DNA from: Streptomyces sp. CB02056
GTDB lineage: Bacteria; Actinomycetota; Actinomycetes; Streptomycetales; Streptomycetaceae
Reading direction: 5' to 3'
DNA: 64,000 nucleotides
NCBI RefSeq assembly: GCF_001905545.1
Contig: NZ_LIPD01000027.1
Location: 1-64,000 of the forward strand
Position numbers and translations under genes: made by a program. This document shows, piece after piece, positions 34,843 through 41,958 of this stretch. The notes beneath the pieces are model-generated. The model saw only the letters and a program-made list of their open reading frames with translations. It searched no databases and was not told the origin of the DNA. Each line of letters opens with the position of its first letter. The first letter of the stretch is position 1.

Positions 34843-34873
34843 CCGAGGGCCCCTGCCGAGCAGGGGCCCTCGG
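34843..34873 (+). terminator. Terminator after the rhodanese-DUF1416 operon
   Basis: The arms 34843-34856 and 34860-34873 give a perfect 14-base-pair stem closing a 3-base CGA loop. A -10-like TACCGT for the next gene follows at 34877-34882. Confidence 0.85.
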
Positions 34874-34888
34874 TCGTACCGTGGAGGG

Positions 34889-35161
34889 GTGCAGGCAAGG
34901 CGGCGGCGTCGCTACTACTTCGCCATGATGGGCGTGTGCCTGGGCCTGTTCGTCATGGCCTGGGGCGTGGTGCGGTTCTTCTCGGTCGGCGCGGCGATCG
35001 GCATGTGCGTGGTCGCGATGGTCATCCCGCCGGCCGCCGCGGTGTTCGCCAACAAGCGCGACCCGGACGACGACTGGTGGAACGACCCGCGCTGGGACGA
35101 CCCGAAGTGGGACGAGCCCGGCCACGACCGGGACCGCCCCGACCACGAGGAGCACCCGTAG
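34889..35161 (+). CDS. DUF3099 family small membrane protein
   Basis: A 90-residue protein: Arg-rich start, two membrane helices (about 10-28 and 30-50), then an acidic, Trp-rich tail of repeating DDPKWD/DDWWNDPRWD type. This is the DUF3099 family of actinobacteria; function is unknown. The GTG at 34889 has GGAGGG directly adjacent, too close for normal use. TACCGT at 34877-34882 ends six bases upstream, so a leaderless transcript is possible. It is convergent with the DsrE-like gene. Confidence 0.75.
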   Translation: MQARRRRRYYFAMMGVCLGLFVMAWGVVRFFSVGAAIGMCVVAMVIPPAAAVFANKRDPDDDWWNDPRWDDPKWDEPGHDRDRPDHEEHP

Positions 35162-35181
35162 GCGTCGACGCGCGAGGCGCC

Positions 35182-35544
35182 TCAGTACACGAGCGCCTGG
35201 ACGTTGTCCGACATGATCTCGCTGACGAAGACCTGGGCGCCCGCGATGCGGACACCCTCGACGGTGTCCTGCTGCGTGATCCCGCGCCGGGCCGCGCACT
35301 GGGTGCACAGCGTCACCGAGCCGGCCGCCAGGATCGACTCCAGCAGGTCCGGCAGCGGCGCCGCGTGCGGCAGTTCGAACTCCGCGGCCCGGCCCGGCAG
35401 CGCGAACCAGGAGGACTCCCCGGTCAGCCAGAGCGAGACCTCGATCCCGCTGGCGACGGCCACCGCCGCCACCGTGAACGCCTGCGAGCACCGCTCCGGC
35501 GCGTCCGCCCCTGCGGTGACCTTGATGACCAGTTTCTTCGCCAT
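35182..35544 (-). CDS. DsrE-family protein
   Basis: A 120-residue DsrE/F-like protein, a family that carries sulfur on conserved Cys residues or acts as a small scaffold. MAKKLVIKVTAGADAPERCSQAF at the start (in parts) and VTLCTQCAARRGI with Cys80 and Cys83 are seen. Nearby rhodanese and DUF1416 genes support a sulfur-transfer context, though the strand is opposite. It is convergent with DUF3099 after 20 bases and divergent from the next small membrane protein gene. Substrate unknown. Confidence 0.82.
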   Translation of the reverse strand: MAKKLVIKVTAGADAPERCSQAFTVAAVAVASGIEVSLWLTGESSWFALPGRAAEFELPHAAPLPDLLESILAAGSVTLCTQCAARRGITQQDTVEGVRIAGAQVFVSEIMSDNVQALVY

Positions 35545-35731
35545 GGCGCCACCTTAGAGGTGCCGGCGCCCCCGCCGTCCGGCATCCCCGGAAGCCTTGG
35601 GCAAAGCTTGAGCAGCCGCGGGAGGACGGCGCGAACGGCGACGTGGTGGGGCTCACCGCGACCCTCCGGAACCCGGCGGATAGAGTGAGCCGAGCACAAT
35701 CCACCACACTGTCGCCGCCTGGGAGCCACCC

Positions 35732-35839
35732 GTGTCCGGTCTGGAAATCTTCTTCGACGGTCTGCTGGCCCTCATGGCCGTGCTGATCACCTGGTTCGCC
35801 ATCTTCTCGGTGATGAAGCTGTACCAGGGCCAGCGCTGA
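35732..35839 (+). CDS. 35-residue single-pass membrane protein
   Basis: A very short ORF, MSGLEIFFDGLLALMAV then LITWFAIFSVMKLYQGQR. It starts at GTG 35732 with GGGAG seven bases upstream and stops at 35839. One membrane helix fills most of it, ending in a basic tail. A -10-like TAGAGT lies at 35681-35686. I recall a similar small protein next to the nitrobindin-like gene in other streptomycetes. Function unknown; the good ribosome site and clean helix support it. Confidence 0.65.
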   Translation: MSGLEIFFDGLLALMAVLITWFAIFSVMKLYQGQR

Positions 35840-35892
35840 GACTGCCGTACGGTTGAGGCAGTCCCACACCGACGAGAACAGCGACCAGGAAC

Positions 35893-36477
35893 ATGATCGA
35901 GATCCCTTCTGACCTCCACAGGGACGTCGTCCCGCTCGCCTTCCTCCTCGGCACCTGGGAGGGCGCGGGCGTCTACGACTTCCCGGGCGCGGAGAAGTGC
36001 AACTTCGGCCAGGAGATCGTGATCCGCCACGACGGCCGCCCCTTCCTGGAGTTCCGCTCCCGGACCTGGGTGCTGGACAGCGAGGGCGAGAAGGTCCGTC
36101 CGCTGGAGAACGAGCACGCGTTCTGGCGCATCACCAGCAACCACGACGGCACCAGCGGTGTCCGGGGGATCGAGATCTCCTCCGTCCGCGACGACGGCAC
36201 GGTCGAGATCTGGTACGGCGAGCTGGCCGACGGCAAGCCCCAGGTCGACGTCTCCACCGACGCGGTCGCCCGGATCGAGGGCTCCCCGGAGTACTCGGGC
36301 GGCAAGCGGCTGTACGGCTTCGTCAACGGCGAGCTGCTCTGGGTCGGCGAGAAGGCCGCCCCGAGCGTGCCGCTGCGCCCGTACATGTCCGCCCAGCTGA
36401 AGAAGGTGCTCAGCCCGGCCCAGCTGATCAAGGACATCAACGACCTGCCGGACGACGGCATCGCCTTCTTCAAGTAG
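35893..36477 (+). CDS. Ferric nitrobindin-like FABP-family protein (DUF1794)
   Basis: A 194-residue ten-stranded beta-barrel protein of the nitrobindin/FABP-like family. LAFLLGTWEGAGVYDFPG near the N-terminus is the GxWxGxG family motif, and the middle has FLEFRSRTWVLDSEGEKVRPLENEHAFWR in parts. True nitrobindins hold haem through a C-terminal His; here no His occurs after about residue 90 (the region reads RPYMSAQLKKVL), so haem binding in the usual way is unlikely. It lies upstream of nur, separated by a terminator. The ligand is unknown. Confidence 0.85.
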   Translation: MIEIPSDLHRDVVPLAFLLGTWEGAGVYDFPGAEKCNFGQEIVIRHDGRPFLEFRSRTWVLDSEGEKVRPLENEHAFWRITSNHDGTSGVRGIEISSVRDDGTVEIWYGELADGKPQVDVSTDAVARIEGSPEYSGGKRLYGFVNGELLWVGEKAAPSVPLRPYMSAQLKKVLSPAQLIKDINDLPDDGIAFFK

Positions 36478-36510
36478 GCCGATCGCGCGACCGGCACTTC
36501 CGTGCACGAG

Positions 36511-36539
36511 GTAGGGACCGGCCCCCGGCCGGTCCCTAC
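36511..36539 (+). terminator. Terminator between the nitrobindin-like gene and nur
   Basis: GTAGGGACCGGCC (36511-36523) and GGCCGGTCCCTAC (36527-36539) form a perfect 13-base-pair stem with a CCC loop. A -10-like TACACT (36537-36542) for nur overlaps the end of the right arm. Confidence 0.8.
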
Positions 36540-36580
36540 ACTTGCTCCAGGACCCCCGACCATTGGCAGGGACGAGTACC

Positions 36581-37045
36581 GTGGCGGACACCGGCACCAC
36601 CGACTGGCAGCTCTCCGGCGACTGGAAGGCCGACCTGCGCGAACGCGGGTACCGGCTCACCCCGCAGCGGCAGCTCGTGCTGGAGGCCGTCGACGAGCTC
36701 GACCACGCCACCCCCGACGACATCCTCTGCCACGTCCGCCGGACCGCCAGCGGTGTCAACATCTCCACCGTCTACCGGACCCTGGAGCTGCTGGAGGAGC
36801 TGGGCCTGGTCTCGCACGCCCACCTCGGCCACGGCGCCCCGACCTACCACCTGGCCGGCCGCCACCACCACCTGCACCTGGTCTGCCGGGACTGCGACAA
36901 GGTCACCGAGACCGGCACCGAGATCGCCCAGCCGCTGATCGACAGCCTGCGCGAGCGGCACGGCTTCGACACCGACCTCAAGCACTTCGCCATCTTCGGC
37001 CGCTGCGCCGACTGCACCGCCAAGCTCGTCGGGGACCAGCCGTAA
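36581..37045 (+). CDS. nur: Nickel-responsive Fur-family regulator Nur
   Basis: Represses iron superoxide dismutase and nickel-uptake genes when nickel is plentiful. The 154-residue protein has a winged-helix domain (GYRLTPQRQLVLEAVDEL, NISTVYRTLELLEELGLV) and a dimerisation domain (RHHHLHLVCRDC, HFAIFGRCADC). His42, His79, His81 and His135 align, all with the same 9-residue offset, to His33, His70, His72 and His126 of S. coelicolor Nur. These include its nickel-site ligands, which separates it from Fur and Zur. The GTG at 36581 has AGGGA upstream. The ygfZ gene follows after 10 bases. Confidence 0.85.
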   Translation: MADTGTTDWQLSGDWKADLRERGYRLTPQRQLVLEAVDELDHATPDDILCHVRRTASGVNISTVYRTLELLEELGLVSHAHLGHGAPTYHLAGRHHHLHLVCRDCDKVTETGTEIAQPLIDSLRERHGFDTDLKHFAIFGRCADCTAKLVGDQP

Positions 37046-37055
37046 GCTGGCCGGT

Positions 37056-38027
37056 ATGACCGGTGTGAAGAGCCCGCTGCTTTCCCTGCCCGGAGCCGTC
37101 CCCGCCGAGGGGGCCGACGAGGGCGTCGCCGCCCACTACGGCGACATCTTCCGCGAGCAACGCAGGCTGTCGCAGGGCGTCGGCTTCGTCGACCTCTCGC
37201 ACCGCGGCGTGGTCACCGTGACCGGCGCGGACCGGCTCTCCTGGCTGCACCTGCTGCTCACCCAGCACGTCAGCGAGCTGCCGCCGCAGCAGGCCGCCGA
37301 GGCGCTGGTGCTCTCCCCGAACGGGCACGTCGAGCACGCGCTCTACCTGGTGGACGACGGCACCACCACCTGGGCGCACGTCGAGCCGGGCACCCAGGAG
37401 GCGCTGGTCGCCTACCTGGAGGGCATGAAGTTCTTCTACCGGGTGGAGGTCGCCGACGCGACCGCCGAGTACGCCGTGGTGCACCTGCCGGCCGGCTCCA
37501 CCGCCGCCGTCGAGGGCGCCGCCGCCGTCCGCGAACTCCCGTACGGGCGCGACCTGTTCGTGCCGCGCGCCGAGCTGGAGCGGCTCACCGCCGGGTACGG
37601 TCCGGCGGCCGGGGTCTGGGCGTACGAGGCGCTGCGGATCGAGGGCCACCGGCCCCGGCTGGGCTTCGAGACCGACCACCGGACCATCCCGCACGAGGTG
37701 GACTGGCTGCGCACCGCCGTCCACCTGCAGAAGGGCTGCTACCGCGGCCAGGAGACCGTCGCCCGGGTGCACAACCTGGGCCGCCCGCCGCGCCGGCTGG
37801 TCTTCCTGCACCTGGACGGCACCGAGGAGACGCTGCCCCCGCACGGCACCGAGGTGCGGCTGGCCACCGACCCGGACGGGCGGGCGCTGGGCTTCGTGAC
37901 CTCCTCGGCCCGGCACCACGAGCTGGGGCCGATCGCGCTGGCGATCGTCAAGCGGAACGTCCCGGTGGACGCCGTGCTGCTGGCCGGCACGGTGCCGGGC
38001 ACCCAGGACGTGATCGTCCCGCAGTAG
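37056..38027 (+). CDS. ygfZ: Folate-binding YgfZ/GcvT-like protein
   Basis: A 323-residue member of the YgfZ family, folate-binding proteins that help maintain iron-sulfur enzymes. The family signature KGCYRGQE is present as LQKGCYRGQETVARVHNLG at about residue 230. The N-terminal part has LSHRGVVTVTGADRLSWLHLLLTQHV, split around the barrel typical of GcvT-like proteins. It follows nur by 10 bases and is probably cotranscribed. The ATG is at the family position. Confidence 0.92.
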   Translation: MTGVKSPLLSLPGAVPAEGADEGVAAHYGDIFREQRRLSQGVGFVDLSHRGVVTVTGADRLSWLHLLLTQHVSELPPQQAAEALVLSPNGHVEHALYLVDDGTTTWAHVEPGTQEALVAYLEGMKFFYRVEVADATAEYAVVHLPAGSTAAVEGAAAVRELPYGRDLFVPRAELERLTAGYGPAAGVWAYEALRIEGHRPRLGFETDHRTIPHEVDWLRTAVHLQKGCYRGQETVARVHNLGRPPRRLVFLHLDGTEETLPPHGTEVRLATDPDGRALGFVTSSARHHELGPIALAIVKRNVPVDAVLLAGTVPGTQDVIVPQ

Positions 38028-38043
38028 GGCCGTCCAGGGCCGC

Positions 38044-38067
38044 GCCGGGGCCGCTCGGCGCCCCGGC
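38044..38067. terminator. Hairpin between convergent ygfZ and dtd
   Basis: GCCGGGGC (38044-38051) and GCCCCGGC (38060-38067) form a perfect 8-base-pair stem with an 8-base loop between convergent genes. Confidence 0.6.
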
Positions 38068-38093
38068 CGGGCCCGGTGGGGCCCCCGGCGGGG

Positions 38094-38534
38094 TCAGACC
38101 TCGACGAGGACGGTGAACGGGCCGTCGTTCACCAGCGCCACCCGCATGTCGGCGCCGAACCGGCCCGTCTCCACCTTGGCGCCCAGCGCGCGCAGCTGCG
38201 CCACCACCTCGTCCACCAGCGGCTCGGCGACCGGGCCGGGGGCGGCGGCGTTCCAGGTGGGGCGGCGGCCCTTGCGGGCATCGCCGTAGAGCGTGAACTG
38301 GCTGATCACCAGCAGCGGGGCGCCGAGGTCCGAGCAGCTCTGCTCGACGCCCTCGTCGTTCGCGGGCAGCAGCCGCAGCGTCCAGAGCTTGCGGGCCAGT
38401 TGGGCGGCCTTGGCGGGGGTGTCGTCGTGGGTGGCGCCGACCAGGACGCAGAGCCCGGGCCCCTCGATCGCGCCGACGGTCTCACCGGCCACGGTCACCC
38501 GGGCCTCGGTCACTCGCTGCACCACTGCTCGCAT
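38094..38534 (-). CDS. dtd: D-aminoacyl-tRNA deacylase
   Basis: Removes D-amino acids from mischarged tRNAs. The 146-residue protein is of normal family length. It begins [15 protein letters not shown] and has the conserved [19 protein letters not shown] active-site motif (SQFTL) and a C-terminal [11 protein letters not shown] motif that corresponds to the GP-containing loop. The ATG at 38534 gives the exact family start. It is a single gene, convergent with ygfZ. Confidence 0.95.
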   Translation of the reverse strand: MRAVVQRVTEARVTVAGETVGAIEGPGLCVLVGATHDDTPAKAAQLARKLWTLRLLPANDEGVEQSCSDLGAPLLVISQFTLYGDARKGRRPTWNAAAPGPVAEPLVDEVVAQLRALGAKVETGRFGADMRVALVNDGPFTVLVEV

Positions 38535-39160
38535 GCCGCCATTGTGCCGGAGCGCCGTACGGCCCCCGGAGGAGCCCCGGGTGCTTTCCGCGCGGCCCGC
38601 GCCCGGCGCGTCCGCCGCCGCTCCGCGCCCGCGCATCCGCCGTGCCCCCGGCTCAGCGCCGCACCCTTCCCGGCCGTTCCGCCCGGCCGCCCCTCCGGTC
38701 GGCCCCGTCCCTCCGCCCCGGCGGCCTCCCCAGGGCGCACACCAGGGGCGCGCGCGAAGGCCGTGCACGCCCTGGGGTGCGCGCCTGCGCGGAATCGGGC
38801 GCCACTCTTCCTGGGGAAAGGGCTGGTCATATCAGCCACCCCCGTTCGCCAGGGGGCCGTTCGGGTGCACGGGCGGTGCGCGTGCGCCGGGTGGGGTGGC
38901 ACGCTGGTGGACCGTACGAGGGGTCCGGGGCGCCAGGAGGTCCGCCGCGCCGGACCCGGGTTCGGCCGGGCGGTCGAGCCGGTAGGTCAGGCGTCTGGCG
39001 GTGCCGCCCCGGTGGGCGTCACGGCCGGGGACCGGAGCCTCCGGGGGTTCCCGGCGGGCCGGTGGACGGGACGCGCGGCCCGTCGGGGGACGGGTCGGAC
39101 CGGCGGCAGCGACGGGGTGCCGCGAGCGGGCGGGATCGGACGACGTCAGGTGGTTGGGTG
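38535..39160. other. 626-base intergenic region between dtd and rsiG
   Basis: Open frames cross this divergent region but lack any family similarity or start, and it is treated as non-coding. An operator-like near-palindrome, GGCTG then GTCATAT then CAGCC, lies at 38821-38837 in a rare AT-containing patch. GC-rich imperfect inverted repeats lie at about 38730-38790. It should contain the promoters of both genes. Confidence 0.45.
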
Positions 39161-39781
39161 ATGGACGCGAGCAGCGTGGCGCGGGACCGGTCCGGGTCGG
39201 TGGTGCGGGCCCCCGGGGGCCCGGACGGTCCGGCGGCGGGCGCGGAGGACGAGCCCGACCTGGAGGGGCTGGGCCTGGAGCAGCTGCGGGTGCTGCGCCG
39301 GGAGACCCTGGAGCAGGAGGCCGACCTGTCCTACCTGCGGCGGCTGCTGCACGGGCGGATGGACATCCTGCGCGCCGAACTCGACCGGCGGCCCGGCACG
39401 GGCCCGGTCCGTACGGCCGACCCGTCCGGCCCCGACCCGGCCCCCGGCGACCTGCTGGACCGGCTGCCGGCCATCCTGACCGACGCGCCCTCCACCGTGC
39501 GGCGCTCGGCCCGGCACGTCACCCTCGGGCCGCCGCGCACCCGGGAGTCCCGGCTGGAGGCGGACGCGCTGATGGGCGACGTCCAGCTCGCCGACCTGGC
39601 GGCGCACCCGGCCGAGGAGCTGCTGGCCGCCCTGGAGCGGCTGCGGGCGTACGAGCGGGAGGTGTCCGGACGGCGCCAGCGGCTGCTGCGCACGGCCGAC
39701 GGTTGCAACGCCGAGATCACCCGCAGGTACCGTGATGGGGAAGCACGGGTCGACGACCTGCTCGCACGGGGGCCGCTCTGA
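39161..39781 (+). CDS. rsiG: Anti-sigma factor RsiG (c-di-GMP-responsive, WhiG antagonist)
   Basis: Sequesters the sporulation sigma factor WhiG when bound to cyclic di-GMP. The 206-residue protein has a disordered acidic start and two coiled-coil helices. Each bears the family signature E(x3)S(x2)R(x3)Q(x3)D, here as Glu53-Ser57-Arg60-His64-Asp68 and Glu165-Ser169-Arg172-Leu176-Asp180. Both Gln positions are therefore replaced. The C-terminal ADGCNAEITRRYRDGEARVDDLL is strongly conserved in streptomycete RsiG. The ATG at 39161 has CAGG upstream. The whiG gene is not in the window. Confidence 0.82.
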   Translation: MDASSVARDRSGSVVRAPGGPDGPAAGAEDEPDLEGLGLEQLRVLRRETLEQEADLSYLRRLLHGRMDILRAELDRRPGTGPVRTADPSGPDPAPGDLLDRLPAILTDAPSTVRRSARHVTLGPPRTRESRLEADALMGDVQLADLAAHPAEELLAALERLRAYEREVSGRRQRLLRTADGCNAEITRRYRDGEARVDDLLARGPL

Positions 39782-39856
39782 CCGGGTGGGTCGCCGTGGG
39801 CGGGTGAGGCCCGGCTCGCTCCCGGCCCACCCTCGCCCCGGAAGGCTCACACCGCC

Positions 39857-40816
39857 ATGTCCCTGCCCGCCCCCGCGCCCGTTCTCGCCGAGGTCATACG
39901 CTCCGGCTTCGTCGAGGGCCGCCACCGCGGCTCCCTGGTGCTGCTCGCGGCCGACGGCTCGGTCGAGTTCGCGCTCGGCGACCCGGACGCCCCGGTCTTC
40001 CCGCGGTCGACCGCCAAGCCGTTCCAGGCGGTGGCCACGCTGCGGGCCGGGCTGGCGATCGAGGGCGAGCTGCTGGCGCTGGCGGCCTCCAGCCACTCCG
40101 CGGAATCGTTTCACCTCGATGGCGTGCGGAGCATCCTCGGCTCCGCCGGGCTCGACGAGTCGGCCCTGCGCACCCCGGCCGACCTGCCGCTGGACGAGAC
40201 CGAGGCGGAGCTGCTGCTCGCCGCCGGCGGCGGGCGCGCCCCGATCCTGATGGACTGCTCCGGCAAGCACGCCGGCTGGCTGGCCGCCTGCACGGCCAAC
40301 GGCTGGGACACCGAGAGCTACCTCGACCCGGCCCACCCGATCCAGCGGCTGGCCCGCGAGGCCCTGGAGGAGGCCACCGGCGAGACCGCCGCCCACGCCG
40401 GGGTGGACGGCTGCGGCGCGCCGCTGCTGGCCGTGTCGCTGACCGGCCTGGCCCGCGGCTACCGCGGCCTGCTGCTGGCCGCCGAGGGCAGCGGGCCGCG
40501 CCGCGTCGCCGACGCGATGCGCGCCCACCCCGAGTACGTGGCCGGCACCCGCCGGGCCGACACCTGGCTGATGCGGGCGGTGCCGGGCGCGCTGTCCAAG
40601 ATGGGCGCCGAGGCCGTCCAGGTGGTCGCGCTGCCGGACGGCCGGGCGCTGGCCTTCAAGATCGAGGACGGCGCCGAGCGGGCCCGCGGCCCGGTGCTGG
40701 CGGCCGCGCTGCGCCGGCTCGGGGTGACCGGGGCGGACGGGACCGTCGAGCGGATCGGCGCGGCCCCGCTGCTCGGCGGCGGCGTGCCGGTCGGCGAGGT
40801 GCGGGCGGCGTTCTAG
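39857..40816 (+). CDS. Asparaginase, Rhizobium ReAV-like class
   Basis: A 319-residue asparaginase of the zinc-containing class typified by Rhizobium etli ReAV, which deamidates L-asparagine. The Ser/Lys pair is at Ser51 and Lys54 in PRSTAKPF, a second Ser lies in ASSHSAE (residues 78-83), and the metal-site residues are Cys134 and Lys137 in DCSGKHAG, with Cys186 in VDGCGAP. Spacing agrees with the ReAV active site. It has no signal peptide and so acts in the cytoplasm. It follows rsiG by 75 bases on the same strand; a functional link is not evident. Confidence 0.87.
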   Translation: MSLPAPAPVLAEVIRSGFVEGRHRGSLVLLAADGSVEFALGDPDAPVFPRSTAKPFQAVATLRAGLAIEGELLALAASSHSAESFHLDGVRSILGSAGLDESALRTPADLPLDETEAELLLAAGGGRAPILMDCSGKHAGWLAACTANGWDTESYLDPAHPIQRLAREALEEATGETAAHAGVDGCGAPLLAVSLTGLARGYRGLLLAAEGSGPRRVADAMRAHPEYVAGTRRADTWLMRAVPGALSKMGAEAVQVVALPDGRALAFKIEDGAERARGPVLAAALRRLGVTGADGTVERIGAAPLLGGGVPVGEVRAAF

Positions 40817-40917
40817 GCGGCCTCTCCGGAGGCGGGAGGCCGCCCGTCGGGGTGCGGGCGGACCCGGGTCGGTGCACGGTGGACCGGGGGCCGTCCGTAC
40901 AGCTGAGGGAGTCCGCC

Positions 40918-41127
40918 ATGACCGACCATGTGTACCGGGTGACCGAGATCGTCGGGTCCTCGGCCGAGAGCGTCGACGCCGCGATCCGCAACGGGGTGGA
41001 GCGGGCCTCCCGGACGCTGCGCAACCTCGACTGGTTCGAGGTCTCGCAGGTCCGGGGCCACCTGGAGGACGGCCGGATCAAGCACTACCAGGTGTGCATC
41101 AAGGTCGGCTTCCGGCTGGAGGACTGA
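40918..41127 (+). CDS. Dodecin
   Basis: A 69-residue protein that forms dodecamers storing flavins (or CoA). MTDHVYRVTEIVGSSAESVDAAIRNGVERASRTLRNLDWFEV (in parts) with the aromatic LDWFEV and the GxIKHYQVCIKVGFRLED ending are diagnostic. The ATG at 40918 has GAGGGA upstream; a longer frame upstream is not needed. It converges on hmuV with only 15 bases between stops. Confidence 0.93.
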   Translation: MTDHVYRVTEIVGSSAESVDAAIRNGVERASRTLRNLDWFEVSQVRGHLEDGRIKHYQVCIKVGFRLED

Positions 41128-41146
41128 GCGCCGGCGAAGCGCTCAG
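41124..41146. terminator. Hairpin containing both stop codons of dodecin and hmuV
   Basis: CTGAGCGC (41124-41131) and GCGCTCAG (41139-41146) pair perfectly across a 7-base loop. The left arm includes the dodecin TGA and the right arm the hmuV stop. It may end transcription in both directions. Confidence 0.55.
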
Positions 41147-41958
41147 CGCTCCGGCAGCACCAGCGGCACCCCGGTGCGCGGGTGCGCCAGCACCTCGACG
41201 GGATGCCCGTACACCTCGCTGAGCATCGGCGCCCGCAGCACCTCGGCGACCGGCCCGTCCGCGACCGTCGCCCCGCCCGTCAGCAGGACCACCCGGTCCG
41301 CGTAGGCCGCCGCCAGGGACAGGTCGTGCAGCACCACGACCACCCCGTCCCCGGCCGCGGCCCGGGCCCGGGCGACCCGCAGCACCAGCTCCTGGTGGCG
41401 CAGGTCGAGGGCGGCGGTCGGCTCGTCCAGCAGGAGCAGCGGGGTGCGCTGGGCCAGCACCCGGGCCAGCGCCACCCGGGCCCGCTCGCCGCCGGACAGG
41501 GCGGTGAACGGGCGCCCGGCGAAGGCGGTGGACTCGGTGGCCGCCATCGCCTCGGCCACGGCCGCCGCGTCCTCGGCGGCCGCCGCGGTGCCCGCCCACG
41601 GCGCGCGGCCCATCCGGACCACCTCGTCGGCCGGGAACGGGAAGGACAGTGCGGCGGACTGCGGCAACAGGGCGCGGTGCAGGGCGAGTTCGGCGGCGCC
41701 GTAGTCGGCCGGCGGGCGGCCGCGCAGGGTGACCGACCCGCCGTCCGGCCGGACGTCGCCGGCCAGTACGGACAGCAGGGTGGACTTGCCGGCGCCGTTC
41801 GGCCCGAGCAGCGCGACCAGTTCGCCGGCCGCGACCCGGACGGCGGCGCCGTCCAGCAGCGGGCGCCCGCCGAGGCTCAGTCGGACGCCCTCGGCGGCGA
41901 GCAACTCGCTTCCGGGCTCCGGTCGTTCGGGGATCTCCCGGTGGCGTCGCAGTCTCAC
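41143..41958 (-). CDS. hmuV: Haem ABC transporter ATP-binding protein HmuV
   Basis: Powers import of haem through HmuU. The 271-residue protein has Walker A GPNGAGKS at 52-59, Q-loop Gln100 (ALLPQSAALSFPF), signature LSGGERAR from 154 and Walker B LLLLDEP at 174-180. The QSAALSFPFPADEVVRMGR region is typical of haem/siderophore ATPases. The GTG start overlaps the hmuU stop codon and has GGGAGG upstream, so the two are coupled. The stop lies in a hairpin shared with dodecin. Confidence 0.9.
   Translation of the reverse strand: MRLRRHREIPERPEPGSELLAAEGVRLSLGGRPLLDGAAVRVAAGELVALLGPNGAGKSTLLSVLAGDVRPDGGSVTLRGRPPADYGAAELALHRALLPQSAALSFPFPADEVVRMGRAPWAGTAAAAEDAAAVAEAMAATESTAFAGRPFTALSGGERARVALARVLAQRTPLLLLDEPTAALDLRHQELVLRVARARAAAGDGVVVVLHDLSLAAAYADRVVLLTGGATVADGPVAEVLRAPMLSEVYGHPVEVLAHPRTGVPLVLPER

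Noticed and set aside
38642-39160. Upstream extension of rsiG by 173 codons
   Set aside because: The extension is Arg/Pro/Gly-rich, has no conserved sequence, and the ATG at 39161 gives the normal RsiG length.
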